From: Dermacentor variabilis
Taxonomy: Eukaryota > Arthropoda > Arachnida > Ixodida > Ixodidae
NCBI RefSeq assembly: GCF_050947875.1
Contig: NC_134571.1
Coordinates: 228,666,024-228,730,023, forward strand
Length of the DNA: 64,000 nucleotides
Reading direction: 5' to 3'
Shown: positions 29,491-41,340 of the stretch, piece after piece
How positions within the stretch are numbered: the first letter of the stretch is position 1
Layout: the number at the start of each line of letters is the position of its first letter
Made by a program: the position numbers and the translations under genes
Notes under the pieces: model-generated
Databases searched by the model: none
What the model was told of the DNA's origin: nothing
What the model saw: only the letters and a program-made list of their open reading frames with translations

Positions 29491-30660
29491 GAGTCACAGA
29501 ACTAAAGCGAAAAAACTAGTAAACAGAAAAATATCTCAAGAGTAATCCGAGCTAAAGAAAAGTGTGCTTTTGTGTAAACCACAATTCTTTTCCAACAAAT
29601 GCAGCTGGTGTAGTTGTCCTCTTCCCTTTTAATATAAGACCTCCAATATTTCTATTGTGTTCTGGTTGGCTGACTAAATAAAAGCAATATCTCGCTGTTT
29701 AGATGGCATTCACATTTCCTCTTATGCACTGGCAGTTGGCCCAAAAGCATTCAAGGATGATAAGCGCTTCTTTAACTGTGCATTAAAACAACGATCAATT
29801 TGGTCAACATACACAAGTCCACTAGACATTGGCCGCCATAAAAAATGCCTGTTGAAAATTCCCAAACATAAAAATTGCCTAACCTCTTGAGACACAGAAT
29901 GAAACCTGTAATAGGACATTGTCTTTTTTGCACGGCAAGACAAATTCTAACCAGAAAGTTTCTTCAGAAAAATTATAACCATATGCAGGCCCAGTGCCGT
30001 CCCTTGGCTTCCCGGCACCCGGTACGGCTGCTCAACCTGCCCCTCCCCTTTTGAAATAGAAATTAAAATCAAATTTATTGCGCAACGAAAAAGAATGTTG
30101 CGAGGAGGCTAGGCAAACAGCTGCGAAAACAGCTTGAGGAGTCATAACCTCCCAGCATGCAGAGCAACACAGTGGTGTGCGGCGAAGGCGATACAGATTT
30201 ATACAGAAGTTGGCGCATTTTCAATCAAAAAACAGGCCATTGTCATACAAACATGGAACGCAATCAGGTTGATGAAATTCTGAATATGTCGTCATTTATT
30301 TCTATAAAAGTGCGATTTAGAATCATCGGCAATGAATATATTAACATTTGTTTCCCGTAGTTTGTTCGGCATTTGGTGACGTACCAGTGTTCAAAATAAC
30401 GTACGTTATAGGTTGTGGTGTTTTTCTGCAATCGGGCTAGGTTAATTAATCAATCATTATTTTTAATATTCCGTGTTTATAAACGCGGCATAGTTTGTAA
30501 TTGTACAAGGATGTAATAAGAACGATACCGTGTTTTTGAATAGGTCTGCCGTATGGAAACGATACGGCACTTACGGACGAGGCGTAAGACCTTTTTCTGC
30601 AATATTCACAATTTGCTAATATTTGTAGCTGTTGTTCTGGACAATACTAAAAGGCATAGT
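29491..30660. other. Unassigned stretch
   Basis: A 73-codon minus-strand frame at 29722-29943 (YYRFHSVSQEVRQFLCLGIF) is open but not recognised. A pyrimidine-rich block lies at 30030-30052. No paired ends or tandem repeats were found. It probably holds older, unrecognisable repeat. Confidence 0.3.
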
Positions 30661-31440
30661 TTAGTGTAGAAGAAAATAAAGAGTTAAGTTATATAAAAGT
30701 ACATTAACTGGGGTAGAAAAATAACAGTGGCGGTGAATCGCGCCACAAGTCCTTGATAACATGTTAACTGTATATTTCACGTGTTCATCCCATGTCATAT
30801 CTTCTGAAAAGTATGCACCTACTGGTTTAAAAGTCTTTACTACTTCGATATTGGTGTTGTGTAACACAATGTGCGGCAGTAGATTTGTCTGTGATGGGGG
30901 CAAATAGGACAGCTTTTGCTTTGTGATGGTTAAGTGCTAAGCAATTATTTTGAGCCCATGTATATATTTTAGAGAACGCACTAGTGGCTTGATTAGCTAA
31001 ATTTTCAGATGAATTCCTTGAAAAGAATAAACTGGTGTCATCCGCATAGATTATATAGCGCGCACTTTCATCAAGGTGTACTATTTCATTTACATTAAGA
31101 ATAAACAGAAAGGGACTGAGAGTACTACCCTGCGGGGCACCTGTTTTTATTGATTGTACTGAAGAATATTCTCTTCCAATTACTACGAACTGAGAACTAT
31201 GTTGTAAATAGGATGCGATTAATTCCTGGCTACACCCCTAATGTTCAAGTTTTTAATGAGAATTCTGTTATTGATAAGATCAAAAGCTTTTGAAAAGTCC
31301 AGAAAAGTCCAGGCACCATACCTTCGCGCTCGAAATTCTCCAGAATGAATTCCTTTTGAGCCAATAGTGCCAGCTCTGTCAACTTGTTCTCTCGAAACCC
31401 ATATTAGGCTGAGCATATAAGGTTATGACCATCAGTTTTC
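30661..31440 (-). pseudogene. LINE-G reverse transcriptase fragment
   Basis: The minus strand from 31416 gives TFLDFSKAFDLINNRILIKN, then IKTGAPQGSTLSPFLFILNV (31090-31150) and IIYADDTSLFFSRNSSENL with the YADD box near 31022-31053, CLALNHHKAKAVLFAPIT, and KTFKPVGAYFSEDMTWDEHV at 30770-30840. Upstream fingers and endonuclease are missing, so this is a 5'-truncated, CR1/Jockey-like copy. A 10-bp tandem duplication (AAAAGTCCAG near 31294) and stops disrupt the frame. An A-rich AATAAAG lies at the left edge as read on plus. Confidence 0.8.
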
Positions 31441-32400
31441 TCCTGCCACTCCCTCATATTCTTTATTGTACATATGGTAGAGTAAATATTATTACGTAAA
31501 TACAATTAACCTTAAAAGGCAACACTAATTCTTGCCTGAAATTCAGCATTTATATTTATCTTTTATGCCCCACTAACAATTCAACTTGCGGTTTCACTTC
31601 CGACTTTATTGCGGGATTTTTCGTTTTCTGCAATTTGAGGCATTAAACTGCAACACTGATTAGCACTGCTGCGCATCTTGCTTTGCATATTTCGGTAGGA
31701 GCTAAATGATTGGGACCCCTTGCTTTATTGCTTGCCCTAATTTCCAAGATTTTTTGCACCTGTTGTATGAAACAACTGATAAATTATATTCAGTCATCAA
31801 TCACGTAGACTTCACTAACTACAGTGAAAATTTTCCTTTATACATTATGGTCATTATATGGCCCACTATTTATACCTTTGAGAATGGAGTAGCAATTTTT
31901 CAGAACATTAGCAGTGAACAAAGTCTTCGAGCTTTCTTGTCTTCAAGACGTCTCTGCTCATGGAAGCGCGATGTTGAGCATGTGTGTGCAATAGTTAGAG
32001 ACAGAGTGACCAAATTGAAACAGTAAAAAATGCTTTTGACGGTCAGTGTCGCTTTATTCCAAAAGTAGGTGACAAGAGAGTGTTGGATTGGTAATTTCTG
32101 TTTACCAGATGATTTTGTTTATCATAACCTGCGCAGGGTGATGTCATTCTTCAGCGGCAATACTGATGTCACTCTTAATGATTTTCAATATTTTCAACAA
32201 TAATGGCCAGCCCACCACAATACAAAAAAGCGAAATAATAAATGGACAAAATGTGCATATGGGGAAGAGTGGTTACTCACAATCGGGGGAGGGGGACATC
32301 TCTTAGACAAGTTGCACTCTTGGTCTATTAAAAATTATCTTATAAATTCCAACAAAACTAAAGCCACATTTTTAGAGCTAAAAATCGAGCTCTTTCTTAA
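31441..32400. other. AT-rich stretch without recognised features
   Basis: One 106-codon plus frame (31706-32026) has no family motif and mixed composition; it is not called as a gene. No repeats with clear edges are visible. Confidence 0.3.
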
Positions 32401-32410
32401 GCACTATACG

Positions 32411-32790
32411 AGTGGGCGTGGAAGTGCAAGGACAATGCAGACCATGCCAACACCTTTCCGTTTTTTGATGCAGATGCTAATTGTTGGATCCATTTGGGAT
32501 CTATCGTCCGGCTTCGTCAGTGCGCACCTGTGCCAGCCGCAATGCGCAATCCAGGGCGCTGATAACTGCCACCGCCTACCGACGGTGAACTCGCCTCCTT
32601 GTCAAGCGGCAGCGCCGTTTTTGTTTGCGGTGCATCAGTTGGAACTCGACGCCTTGCTGTCCGCCACCTCGAAAGCTACATCAGCAACGCGCTTTTTAAG
32701 CGACCGCTTTCACGTGGATTTCTTCAGTGGGCATGGAAGTGCAAGGAAAATGCAGACCATGCCAACACCTTTCCGTTTTTTTTTATGCGT
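32411..32790 (+). repeat. Tandem 5' modules of LINE-H
   Basis: AGTGGGCGTGGAAGTGCAAG at 32411 recurs as AGTGGGCATGGAAGTGCAAG at 32726, a period of 315 bp, and each copy runs on through ATGCAGACCATGCC..CCTTTCCG. The layout equals that of LINE-C (period about 322), where the matching words are GTGGGAATGGAAGC and CATTTTCGTTTTT. Confidence 0.78.
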
Positions 32791-33736
32791 GTTGGTCGCC
32801 CCCTTTCACTTTACTGTAGAAAATCAAACGACCTTTGCTTACTTGTACTTCCATGCCCAAATGTTTTGTTCGCTTTATTGTGCGTGTGCATTCACGTTGC
32901 TGAGCTGTTGTTTATGTCTCGTGATATTGAGTTAAATCCAGGGCCACCTAGGGAAGTTTCCTCTGGTCAACAATACAGCCAGCTTGTTGCATTCTTGAAA
33001 TCGCTGCATGAAAAAAATGAATAAAAAACATGAACTCATGAGTGCCCTTAACGAGCTGAAAGAGCCTCAGTAATCACTTGAGGGGCGTGTTTCCAACATA
33101 GACAGCAGGCTTCTCGCTGTTAAAGCTCGGTTATCATCGGCCGAAACCCCAGTCGGACAAAGCTCTGCAGCCGAAGTAGTCGCTTTTAACCGACGACTTG
33201 ATGATTATGAGGACCGTTCCCGCAGGGTTAACCTTATATTTTACGGCATTACTGACACCGGCGCGGAAACATGGGCTCAGTCAGAAGTCAAGATTGTTTC
33301 CCTTCTGAATGCCCCTGTGAATATAAACCTAAATTGCAGTGTCGAGCGCCTGTCTTGTGCGCACCGACTCGGCAAATACGTCCCTGGGAAATGCCGACCT
33401 ATTATTGTTAAATTTATTTCAATGAAACTTCGGGACCGTATCCTGGCGGCAAAGCGTAATCTGAAGAAATCTGGAGTGGATGTGACTGAAGACTTTTGCA
33501 GAGCGACAAGAGCTATGAGGAAAAAATTGTTTGATTATGGCAAACCTTCTGGCAAGCAATATTCCATCCGGCCCCATAATAAGCTTTACATAGGGAAAAA
33601 GTGCTATAGTTCAAGTGGTATGGTTCAGCTACCGACCGTGTTTGCGTCCTTGAATCTGGTAATGGTGCTTCCGTTTCGGCAGATGCATCACCTGCATCGA
33701 CGTCGGCTTCTGACAATCAGTTGTTATCCCAACTGA
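32599..33736 (+). pseudogene. LINE-H ORF1 with 2A-like motif, coiled coil and RNA-binding domain, frameshifted
   Basis: The first usable frame (32599-33024) passes through CRKSNDLCLLVLPCPNVLF, a hydrophobic leader, to AELLFMSRDIELNPGPPREV and the start of a helical segment. It stops at 33024. Traces of the coiled coil follow with stops, then DDYEDRSRRVNLIFYGITDT near 33200, and a frame at 33317-33736 with LSCAHRLGKYVPGKCRPIIV and KLYIGKKCYS. The domains equal LINE-C ORF1 one for one. At least two breaks prevent full-length product. Confidence 0.8.
32923..32946 (+). other. Intact 2A-like motif DIELNPGP
   Basis: The eight codons GAT..CCA encode DIELNPGP, which fits the ribosome-skipping consensus D-x-E-x-N-P-G-P exactly, followed by Pro. 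A hydrophobic run lies just upstream. In such motifs the ribosome can release the upstream chain and continue, separating leader from RNA-binding protein. Function in this copy is not shown. Confidence 0.8.
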
Positions 33737-33759
33737 AAGTCTCGTTACGCACCGTGATG

Positions 33760-34597
33760 TATCTTTTATATTCAACAATATTAGAAGCATTGTCAATAAA
33801 CGTAAGGCACTGTCATCAGTCTTGGACGCATGCTGCGCCGATGTAGTTCTACCTACTGAAACCTGGTTATCGTCAAGAATTGACAGCTGTAAACTATTCG
33901 AGTGTGAAAAAAAGTACGAGATTTATCGCTGTGATCGCTCTGACAAACACGGTGGTGGCGTGCTTATTGCTGTGGCCGATAATCTTGTATTGCATATGAT
34001 TGTAACCAACTCAGTCTTAGGGTTTATTTGTGTTTGCATTTCCTTAAATCACAAAAATTTTCTTTTTTGCGCATGCTACCGCCCACCAAATGCTGCTTCA
34101 GATTTCTGTGAAAAATTACATGATGTGCTTAATTACCCGGTTCTACAGTTCCCGCACTCTCCATTATTTCTCTTGGGTGACTTAGTTAATTTTGGGCACA
34201 TTGGTCTAGACCTGTCCCAGTTGTATCTGAAACGTTACCTGGTGTTTCATCTTTTGCTACCGTGTGCTTAGATTTTAACTTCACTCAGATTGTTTCCCAG
34301 CCTACTAGAATTAGTCCTACAACGGCTAACAGTCTTGATCTTATCTTAACAACAGCACCTGGACTTGTGCACTCGATTTCATAAATGCCTGGTATAAGCG
34401 ACCACAGCCTTATTCATTTCGTTATGAAACTATCAACACGCGCCAGCCTTCGACCACAAAAACGTTTAGAAATTACAAAAAGGCAGATTACGTCTGAGCT
34501 ATTACGGAGCTTCAACTATTGTTGGATGGCTGCATTCCAACATTTTTCGATCGTACAGTGGAAGAAAACTGGATTTCCTTTAAAAATAGAGTTGCAA
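33760..34597 (+). pseudogene. LINE-H endonuclease and linker
   Basis: The frame starting at 33822 has CCADVVLPTETWLSS, KHGGGVLIAVADNLV, FCACYRPPNAASDF and SPLFLLGDLVNF, where an indel disrupts the usual GDFN box and shifts the rest. ANSLDLILTTAPGLVHS and MPGISDHSLIHF follow in another frame (to 34440), and then FFDRTVEENWISFKNRVA, the start of the linker. It mirrors LINE-C but with more breaks. Confidence 0.8.
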
Positions 34598-34865
34598 CAT
34601 ACCCAAGGTGGACACACTCCGTATTCTGGGCCTCACTCTCCAGAAGGACGGTGCCGGTCTCGCCGCCATTAAAAAACTGCAAGCGACAGTTACCCAAGTC
34701 GCGCACTTGGTGCGAAGAGTGACAAACAAGAAGCACGGCCTGAAAGAGCAGGACACAATCAGATTAATACAAGCCCTGATAATCAGCAGAGTCACTTACG
34801 GCACCCCGTACCTGGGTCTCAAGAACAGCGAGAGCAACATCAGAGAACTCGGCGCAACATCTCGC
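34598..34865 (+). pseudogene. I-like LINE piece embedded in LINE-H
   Basis: The frame from 34608 reads DTLRILGLTLQKDGAGLAAI, VTQVAHLVRRVTNKKHG and DTIRLIQALIISRVTYGTPY, the region after the RT palm of I-like LINEs and distinct from the CR1-like host. Its two edges fall inside LINE-H coding sequence. It may result from template switching or from insertion plus deletion. Confidence 0.7.
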
Positions 34866-35289
34866 GCCTTTGTTTATTCCACAAAGTGTTCCATCACCAT
34901 TCATTGAATCAGCAACTCATTTCGCAGCCAGTGTACTTATCCTCCCGTATCGATCACAGCAATAAGGTAGCTGTTCCTCTTTGTCGCACTGACGCGTTCC
35001 TGCATTCTTTTATGCCGAAAACGTGTTTTGAGTGAAACCGCCTTCCCTCTTCTATCGCCACCTTAGCCGATGCGTCATCATTCAAGACCGCTGTGACACA
35101 TCATCTTTTAAAATGACTCGAATTTTGCTGGGTTTTTTTCCTTTTATTTTGCTGCTCTTACTGTCTGTTTATCTTGTCGTTGTCCTTATAGGCTTGAATG
35201 CTTTTTGTTTGCAAACCATGTACCCACCCCCTCTGTAATGCCCATGAAACCCTGAGGGTATGACAATAAATGGATAGGTAGATTACCTT

Positions 35290-36165
35290 AGCAGGAAATG
35301 GCATAGAAATTACAAGTACAATCAAAATGCTGGGAGCACATTTCAATGAATTTATGTTATGGGATGCTTTCACTGAGCACCTGCAATGTAAGTTTGCCCA
35401 TGTAGTGGGAACCATCAGGGAATTTCAGTATTTAGTGCGTGTAAAAGCAAACCTTGCGTTGTACCATGCATTATTTGAACTGCAATTCAAATACTGCATT
35501 TTGATATGAGGCAGTACAACACAGACAAGTATCATGAATGTCTCAGTTATACAGTAGAGTGCGCTTAGAGCAATTTCTGCTGTGCCTTACAGAACACATT
35601 AACCATTGTTCCCCACCATATTTTACAGTTACACAAATCACAAATTTAATACGGCATATTATTTTCATCCGAAGCTGCTAACCTCCAGACCAACATTCAC
35701 ACCACCACACGACACCATGAATAATGGTCTGTGTCTCACCCACGTATGAACTGTGATTTTCAAACTCTAAAACATATTTCGCCCTCTTTACTAAACAGGC
35801 TTGACTTATCTTACACTTCAAGCTATGAAATTTATTTTAATTACTTTGAGACATCTTTCGTTAATTTTGTTCTCTTGTGCATTGCACTACCACAATTTAT
35901 CTCTTATATGGATTAAATGTCCACAAGGATATGTTATTGTATCTGCGGTATGGTTCATTCTATGCTGCACCGCGTGTTCTTTGTTTTTGAGTCTTCCTTG
36001 TAAATATATGTGCCCTGTGCTGCCTGTTTCGGTGCATACTACTATACCAATGTGCACATTAGGGGAGGGAACAGCGCCAAGCTGTGAATCAGTGGCTTTT
36101 TTTCCCTTCTACTCAGCCATGTACCTATGTACGCATGTCTGAATAAAGGCTTAGACTCTGAGGAA
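35290..36165 (+). pseudogene. LINE-I, C-terminal RT part and 3' end
   Basis: The plus strand gives IKMLGAHFNEFMLWDAFTEH, REFQYLVRVKANLALYHAL and FELQFKYCILI, then after a stop SALRAISAVPYRTH-like and SYEIYFNYFETSFVNFVLLC. These are the post-palm segments and the leucine-rich tail of a CR1/L2-like ORF2. It is 5'-truncated and full of stops. AATAAAGG near 36144 may be its polyadenylation signal. Confidence 0.65.
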
Positions 36166-37069
36166 ACGACGCGCGAAACCATGCAATAAATATTTTCGTT
36201 TTCAAACTTTGTGAGTGCTCGCAACAGCATTCTAGCTACATTATCACCAGGATCAGCAGGTCATCAGCGGCAAATGATAAAGAAATCCTGACATTATACC
36301 AGCAAATAACTCGCTTACTCAAGGTGAACAACTATTTCATGGTGAGAGTGATTGGAAGCTTTCTTCAATGCTAACTGAACCGAATGCTATGTTGTTTGAG
36401 TGACCTAGAAAGAATTAGCATTAGTGGGCTTTGTCTTTTGGAGAAAACGAGTGTTTCCTGGTAAATTACTGGCGATGCTTTTGCCCATTTAGAATCAAAA
36501 CAGCGGGAACTAACGGGGCATTGAAGAGATACTTCAGCATTATAGTGGTTGTCGCACTTATGACGGGCACGGCAGCTACCCTAGCATTCCTGTGCTGCTT
36601 ATTGTTTCAAATTTAGCTTGCTGCCTTGGTTTAGACATTTTGCTCTAGCCCCATATTCGAACTCACGTTATGTGTTCTTGATGCCCCTGCTTTGAACACC
36701 ACTGTTTCCGTGAGTATACTTTGCCACACACAAAATAAATATTAAGTCACAAATCAGTGCCATCAGTTGGATTGTTTTCGTTCTAGAACGCGTTGTAGGA
36801 ACTCAGCCATCAAGAAAGTCCTTTGCAAATACCCTATTATTATTTGTGATGCACAGCCCAGTTTGTCAGTCTACCAAATTTTATAACCTTTTGAACATTC
36901 TGCTTAAATGCTTCAATAGTTTCCGTATTGTGTACTCTTCTACAGGTCAGCCCACCACTACATATTTCATCTGAATAAATGTTACTATGCAGAAAGTGTT
37001 CATTGTTTTACTTGAAGACCAAGCAATTTAAGTGATTATGCATGTCCTGACAAGGACATTCATATTCAC
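36166..37069. other. No recognised features
   Basis: AT-rich sequence with scattered stops in all frames. A 61-codon plus frame (36431-36616) ends in a hydrophobic run but has no context supporting a gene. Confidence 0.3.
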
Positions 37070-37582
37070 TTAAAGGGACACTAAAGTGAAAAAAGATTTC
37101 TTCTGCGTCAGTAAATTACCGTTCTACAACACCAAAAACACCACTCTTACAACGATAAGACGTTTGGCAAGCCAGAGAAAGCGCAAGAATGGAATACGGG
37201 TGACGACGCCTACTTAAGTTCCCGCACCTGGTGGCTGTGATGTTTTGGATTTTGATGGCATCTTCTAGGGCCTACTAATTATATATAGCGGTACAGATTG
37301 ACTACATTGTGTTCTAAAGGAACCAAATATTAAGCATGGTAAGTTTCGGGAACCTTTACTCAGCCAACGCGGCCCAAATGCGAAAAGATACTTTGGAATC
37401 TCTGACATCACGCTGACGTACCGGCGCTGGGGTTTCGGCACGAAATTCAAATACTGATACTTGGACCTTAATTTTCTCTTCTAATATTCAAACTACTTTT
37501 TTGAAATGACTGCTTGCAGGGTTCTCAAACAATCCTTCATTAGCCTAAACTGATTTATTGTTTCGCTTTATTGTCCCTTTAA
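37070..37582. mobile_element. MITE with TTAA flanks and AGGGACACTAAAG ends
   Basis: TTAA at 37070-37073 and 37579-37582 bracket a 505-bp core. The left end reads AGGGACACTAAAGTGAAA and the right, inverted, AGGGACAATAAAGCGAAA, two mismatches in 18. A TTAA target is typical of piggyBac-type elements, although other groups also use it. The inside has no transposase. Confidence 0.75.
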
Positions 37583-40500
37583 AGCTACAAAAATGACTAA
37601 AAAACTAAGAAATTACTAAGGTTACTTAAAGTTACTAAAAAGTGACTAAACATATTTTTCAAAGAAAGGGTATATATACACACACAACATACTACAGCAA
37701 ATAACTACGTCAATCTGCGTGCCACTGCTATTGGTCCCATGACCAATGTGGTTTGCCTTTTCTAAGCACTAGAGGCTATGTACAATTGTGAAATGAGCCA
37801 ACCTTTAGTCGGCCCAGTTTGCGTTCCTGTTGCTTTCATGTGTGCAAACCAGAAAGCTTTCTACAGTTTTATGCTGAAGATTATGAAAGGTTGCCCGACA
37901 CTGGCTCACAATGTGCATAGATAGGCACCTGTGTTACCAGAAGACACCATTTCTATTAGCAAAAGTATGTGAAAGGTAAAAAAAAGCAAATTCAGACATT
38001 GCTTTACAGGCCGTTATCTTCGCTACAATATGCAATATGAAGATGGCTTCCCAAATGGACGAAGCCAGTGCCATGTGCATACGCATTGCTCACCAGCTGC
38101 AGTGGTTATACATTGGCACAGGCGATGTGTAAAGACATCTGTGTGCTTGACGACTGGTGCATGTAAAGCACAACAATCCACTAAAACGGATCTTCCTGTA
38201 TACATAAATAGCATCATTGCAGCCCTTACAAAGGTGATATGATGAGCCAGGATGCCATCATTCATCTCATAAATAAATTGTCTGAATTCAAATAGAGCGA
38301 GACTTGACATAACTGTGATGTGCTAGCCATTTCCTTGTTTGGATATGCTGTTCAGTTTGTGCATGTTATAGTGGAAGCATACCACCAATGGGGTTGAGCA
38401 TTGTAAAAATAAAGTGCGCTGCATTGTATATTTGCGCATGCTAACTTATGTGCGCAACAATGTTTTTTGGCTCAAGAGCTTTTGCTTTATATGGTGACCT
38501 GCAGTGTAAAAGTAAGTAAAGGTCTAGGATTATCCTACGATGTGCAGAAATTCACTTTTCTTCGGTAATGAAGATCGCTAAAGAACGTTACATCACCCAG
38601 AAGGTTACACTTGGTATAGTAGGCAGAGAGTCGGTGCATGCACGTTTATTGGTGCGCAAGGGGAGGCGCGACTTTGATGCCGGGAGGGACTAAAATAACT
38701 TGCATGCCAACTTTACTGCTTTGCCTAAGTGCATCCATACAGGGGAAATATGTCATACGTTCCTGGCACAGTGCTGTATGGCATGAAAGGAAGCAATTGC
38801 CATCATGTCCTTTTGCTCAAACGAACCTGTGACGCGCCAAGTGTTTGTGCCAACTGTGAGCCTCAAATGAATTGTTCTGGCACTTCCCACTGCACGGGGA
38901 TACACATACACAGAAACAAGGGCAGTAGCTGCGGGAGAATGGACTAGTAGCAAGAGTGAGCAGAAGCAGGAGTTAAGTGTCTTATAAAAATAGTTGAATT
39001 CGCAGTTCCCACCTGCACTGAACCACGTGTATTATCCCGTGATTCTGGAACTGTGTCGGCTACCTTGAGGTGAAATATACCATTAAATCTGATGGAGGAC
39101 AAAATCTGGTGCACATGCATTCTGCCAAATATTCCAGATTTGGAAAAGACGATGACCAGAGGAAAGCTTGCAAAAGTACAAAATGGCAACCTTATTTGTT
39201 AAAGTTTTTTTCTAGTAAAGAAGCACCTGCACCGACAAAAGATGTAAGCTGCAGTAAACGTTAGACTAAAGAAAGTGAGTGCACTGATGTTACACAAATA
39301 ATAAACGCGATTTCACTACACAGAGGAAGGCAGTCCTTCATCATCTTAAACCATCGTTCTCACCTTTTGCTCCCTCATTCACCACATAAGCGCTGCGCAT
39401 TAAGACATCGTGTCAAAGTTTAGTGCGATGCCTTTGTTACTGGATAACTAATAAAGAAATGTATATACCAGCATTAGAATGTCCTTTTCAGCTCCTACTT
39501 TCAGACTCATGAGCCCGCTCTGTTTCCGTAGGGCCGGATCGAGCTCCGCAGGGTTACCACTGAACTGCAGTTTCTTTCAGGAGCATGGACGTCTGCATAA
39601 ATAAAGTTTCCCATTTTTTTACACACTGCAGGTGCCCAGAGTTCTTATCAATCTCTTAATCACGGACGCATGCGTACGTTATCCTTTTCATTCAATAAAG
39701 ATAGATGAAAAGCTATCGAACGTGTTTGTGTTTGCGATCCGCAGTCACTGAGAAGGCTCGAGCGCTGCACTATGCCGGTTCTCTACTGTTAGCTTTTGCG
39801 CATCACATTTGTGTTACGCGGTCAAGCATACGCAAGTACTGCGGTGAAGTATACCAATAGTGTAACGGGGCCACTGTCACTGGATATAGTGTGATACTGG
39901 CGGCGCTCGCCGTCACGTCTCCTGTCACAGTAAAAACACAGCGGCGCCTAATAAATGTACTCGCAGGCTTTGAGAGATATTTTGGACCTAGCTGTGGTGA
40001 TTTGAGCACTTGTTTCGCAAACTTAGCATGCTCTGTATACAAGATTTTAACGGAAATTCGGTACGCACTCCTTAATTATATAGGAGCGCGTACCTTAGCT
40101 ATATATTATATATGGGCACGCACGGGCCTCAGAGTAACTACTAATCTGTACGACGTACCCAATCAGTGTAGCTGTACAGCTTTGACAAGAATCTATATGC
40201 AGCTATGAAACATTGCATGGAGACGTCTGTTTTTCGCACTTCAACGTGCAGGATACTAAATGTGCTCCTATTCATCAAAACGACGGCGCGGCTTAATGCT
40301 TTGCCGGTGTTGCTGAACAGCTGTCACAATTATCTAGGGCTAATAAAGTGGTTCGCGACGTTCAGTTTTTTTTTTACTTTCCCATACAAACAGTTGAACT
40401 CAACTGTTTCCCTTCGCGCGCAAATCTCCTTAAATGTGCGTGACCCTCAACAACACAATGAACAATGCATCAGCACGATGCAATGCTTTGGCATTAAAGT

Positions 40501-40600
40501 CACCCGCGAAGACTCCTGACCTACAAACGTGCCCCCCTGCGGCTATCAGAATTTAATGTACTACCGTCGCAAAAAAACGCAGCAAATCACCTCTGGCACG
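37583..40600. other. Long stretch without recognised genes or repeats
   Basis: Short frames on both strands (for example 38023-38310 minus and 39070-39264 plus) show no family motif. AATAAA signals occur near 38407, 39599 and 39695. A small hairpin, GGTACGC..GCGTACC, lies at 40058-40095. This is the longest stretch here free of identifiable mobile DNA and may be host intergenic or intron sequence. Confidence 0.3.
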
Positions 40601-41340
40601 GCTTCCTTGCCACGCATTCTGTCGATTATGTGCTGCTAGGTCGGCTATGGAAAAACGGAGCACACAACGTTCTTCCTCGTAGTACCTAGGAGAAGACAAA
40701 TCTCAATGTTCGAAAGTCCCCACATTTCCCTCTCGCAACCAGTGGTCCTCACGCATGCGCCGAAAGAGCGGTTAATTTGAATTTTGATGTGCTCCTGGCT
40801 GAAACGTTCGGAATTTCTCGCGCGCTCCCGAGATATCTCGAAAGAAGGCGAGAACTCTCGCCTGCCCGCTGCTCTCCGCGACAGCGAACACATACTGGTG
40901 TGGTCTTATGCCCCACTGGCACGCGTCGGAAATCTCCGGCACGCGCCGAAGCGTCAAAAGCGTCAAAAGCATCGGTCGGGAACACGGCGAAGCGTGATGA
41001 CGCGCAGCGATTACGTCTACTGCCGATGCCAGAAGTTTGCCGACGCGAGGCGAAGCTGCGCCGGCGTGCACTAATGAGAGACTGCACGCGTCGCCAGCGT
41101 CAACCAATCGGAAGCTGCGAATCCTCCGGCTGCTATGCCTACGAAGGCCGCCCATGCGAAGGTGCAACACCAATCTTCCGTGTTCTTTGGACGCACGACG
41201 CGCGCGACAGTGTTCCTGAAAGACAGTGTTGTAATAGTAAGCCGACAACGACACGACCGACCGACCGACGACCGTGGGTTGTGGCAGTGCGACGTGGATC
41301 CGAAATGACTTCGAACGACGCCGACTAATCCAACCTGCCC
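40600..41340. other. GC- and CpG-rich block, possible promoter region
   Basis: CG dinucleotides are dense compared with the AT-rich neighbours, and GCGTCAAAA is repeated in tandem near 40950. Long overlapping frames on both strands here (183 codons plus, 238 minus) are what CpG-rich DNA gives by chance. CCAATCGGAAGC at 41103 could be a CCAAT-type element. No transcript is defined. Confidence 0.35.

Larger units (their letters stand above)
32400..35278 (+). mobile_element. LINE-H, relative of LINE-C, with an internal foreign LINE piece
   Basis: The plus strand holds tandem 5' modules, ORF1 with an intact 2A-like motif, RNA-binding domain, endonuclease, the start of the RT linker (to about 34597), a 268-bp piece of an I-like LINE, and then the C-terminus and 3' end of a CR1-like LINE (34866-35278). 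The end reads TATGACAATAAATGGATAGG. Most of the RT is missing. Confidence 0.8.

Noticed and set aside
31706..32026. 106-codon plus-strand frame
   Set aside because: No recognisable domain, no splice or promoter context, and composition like the surrounding noise.
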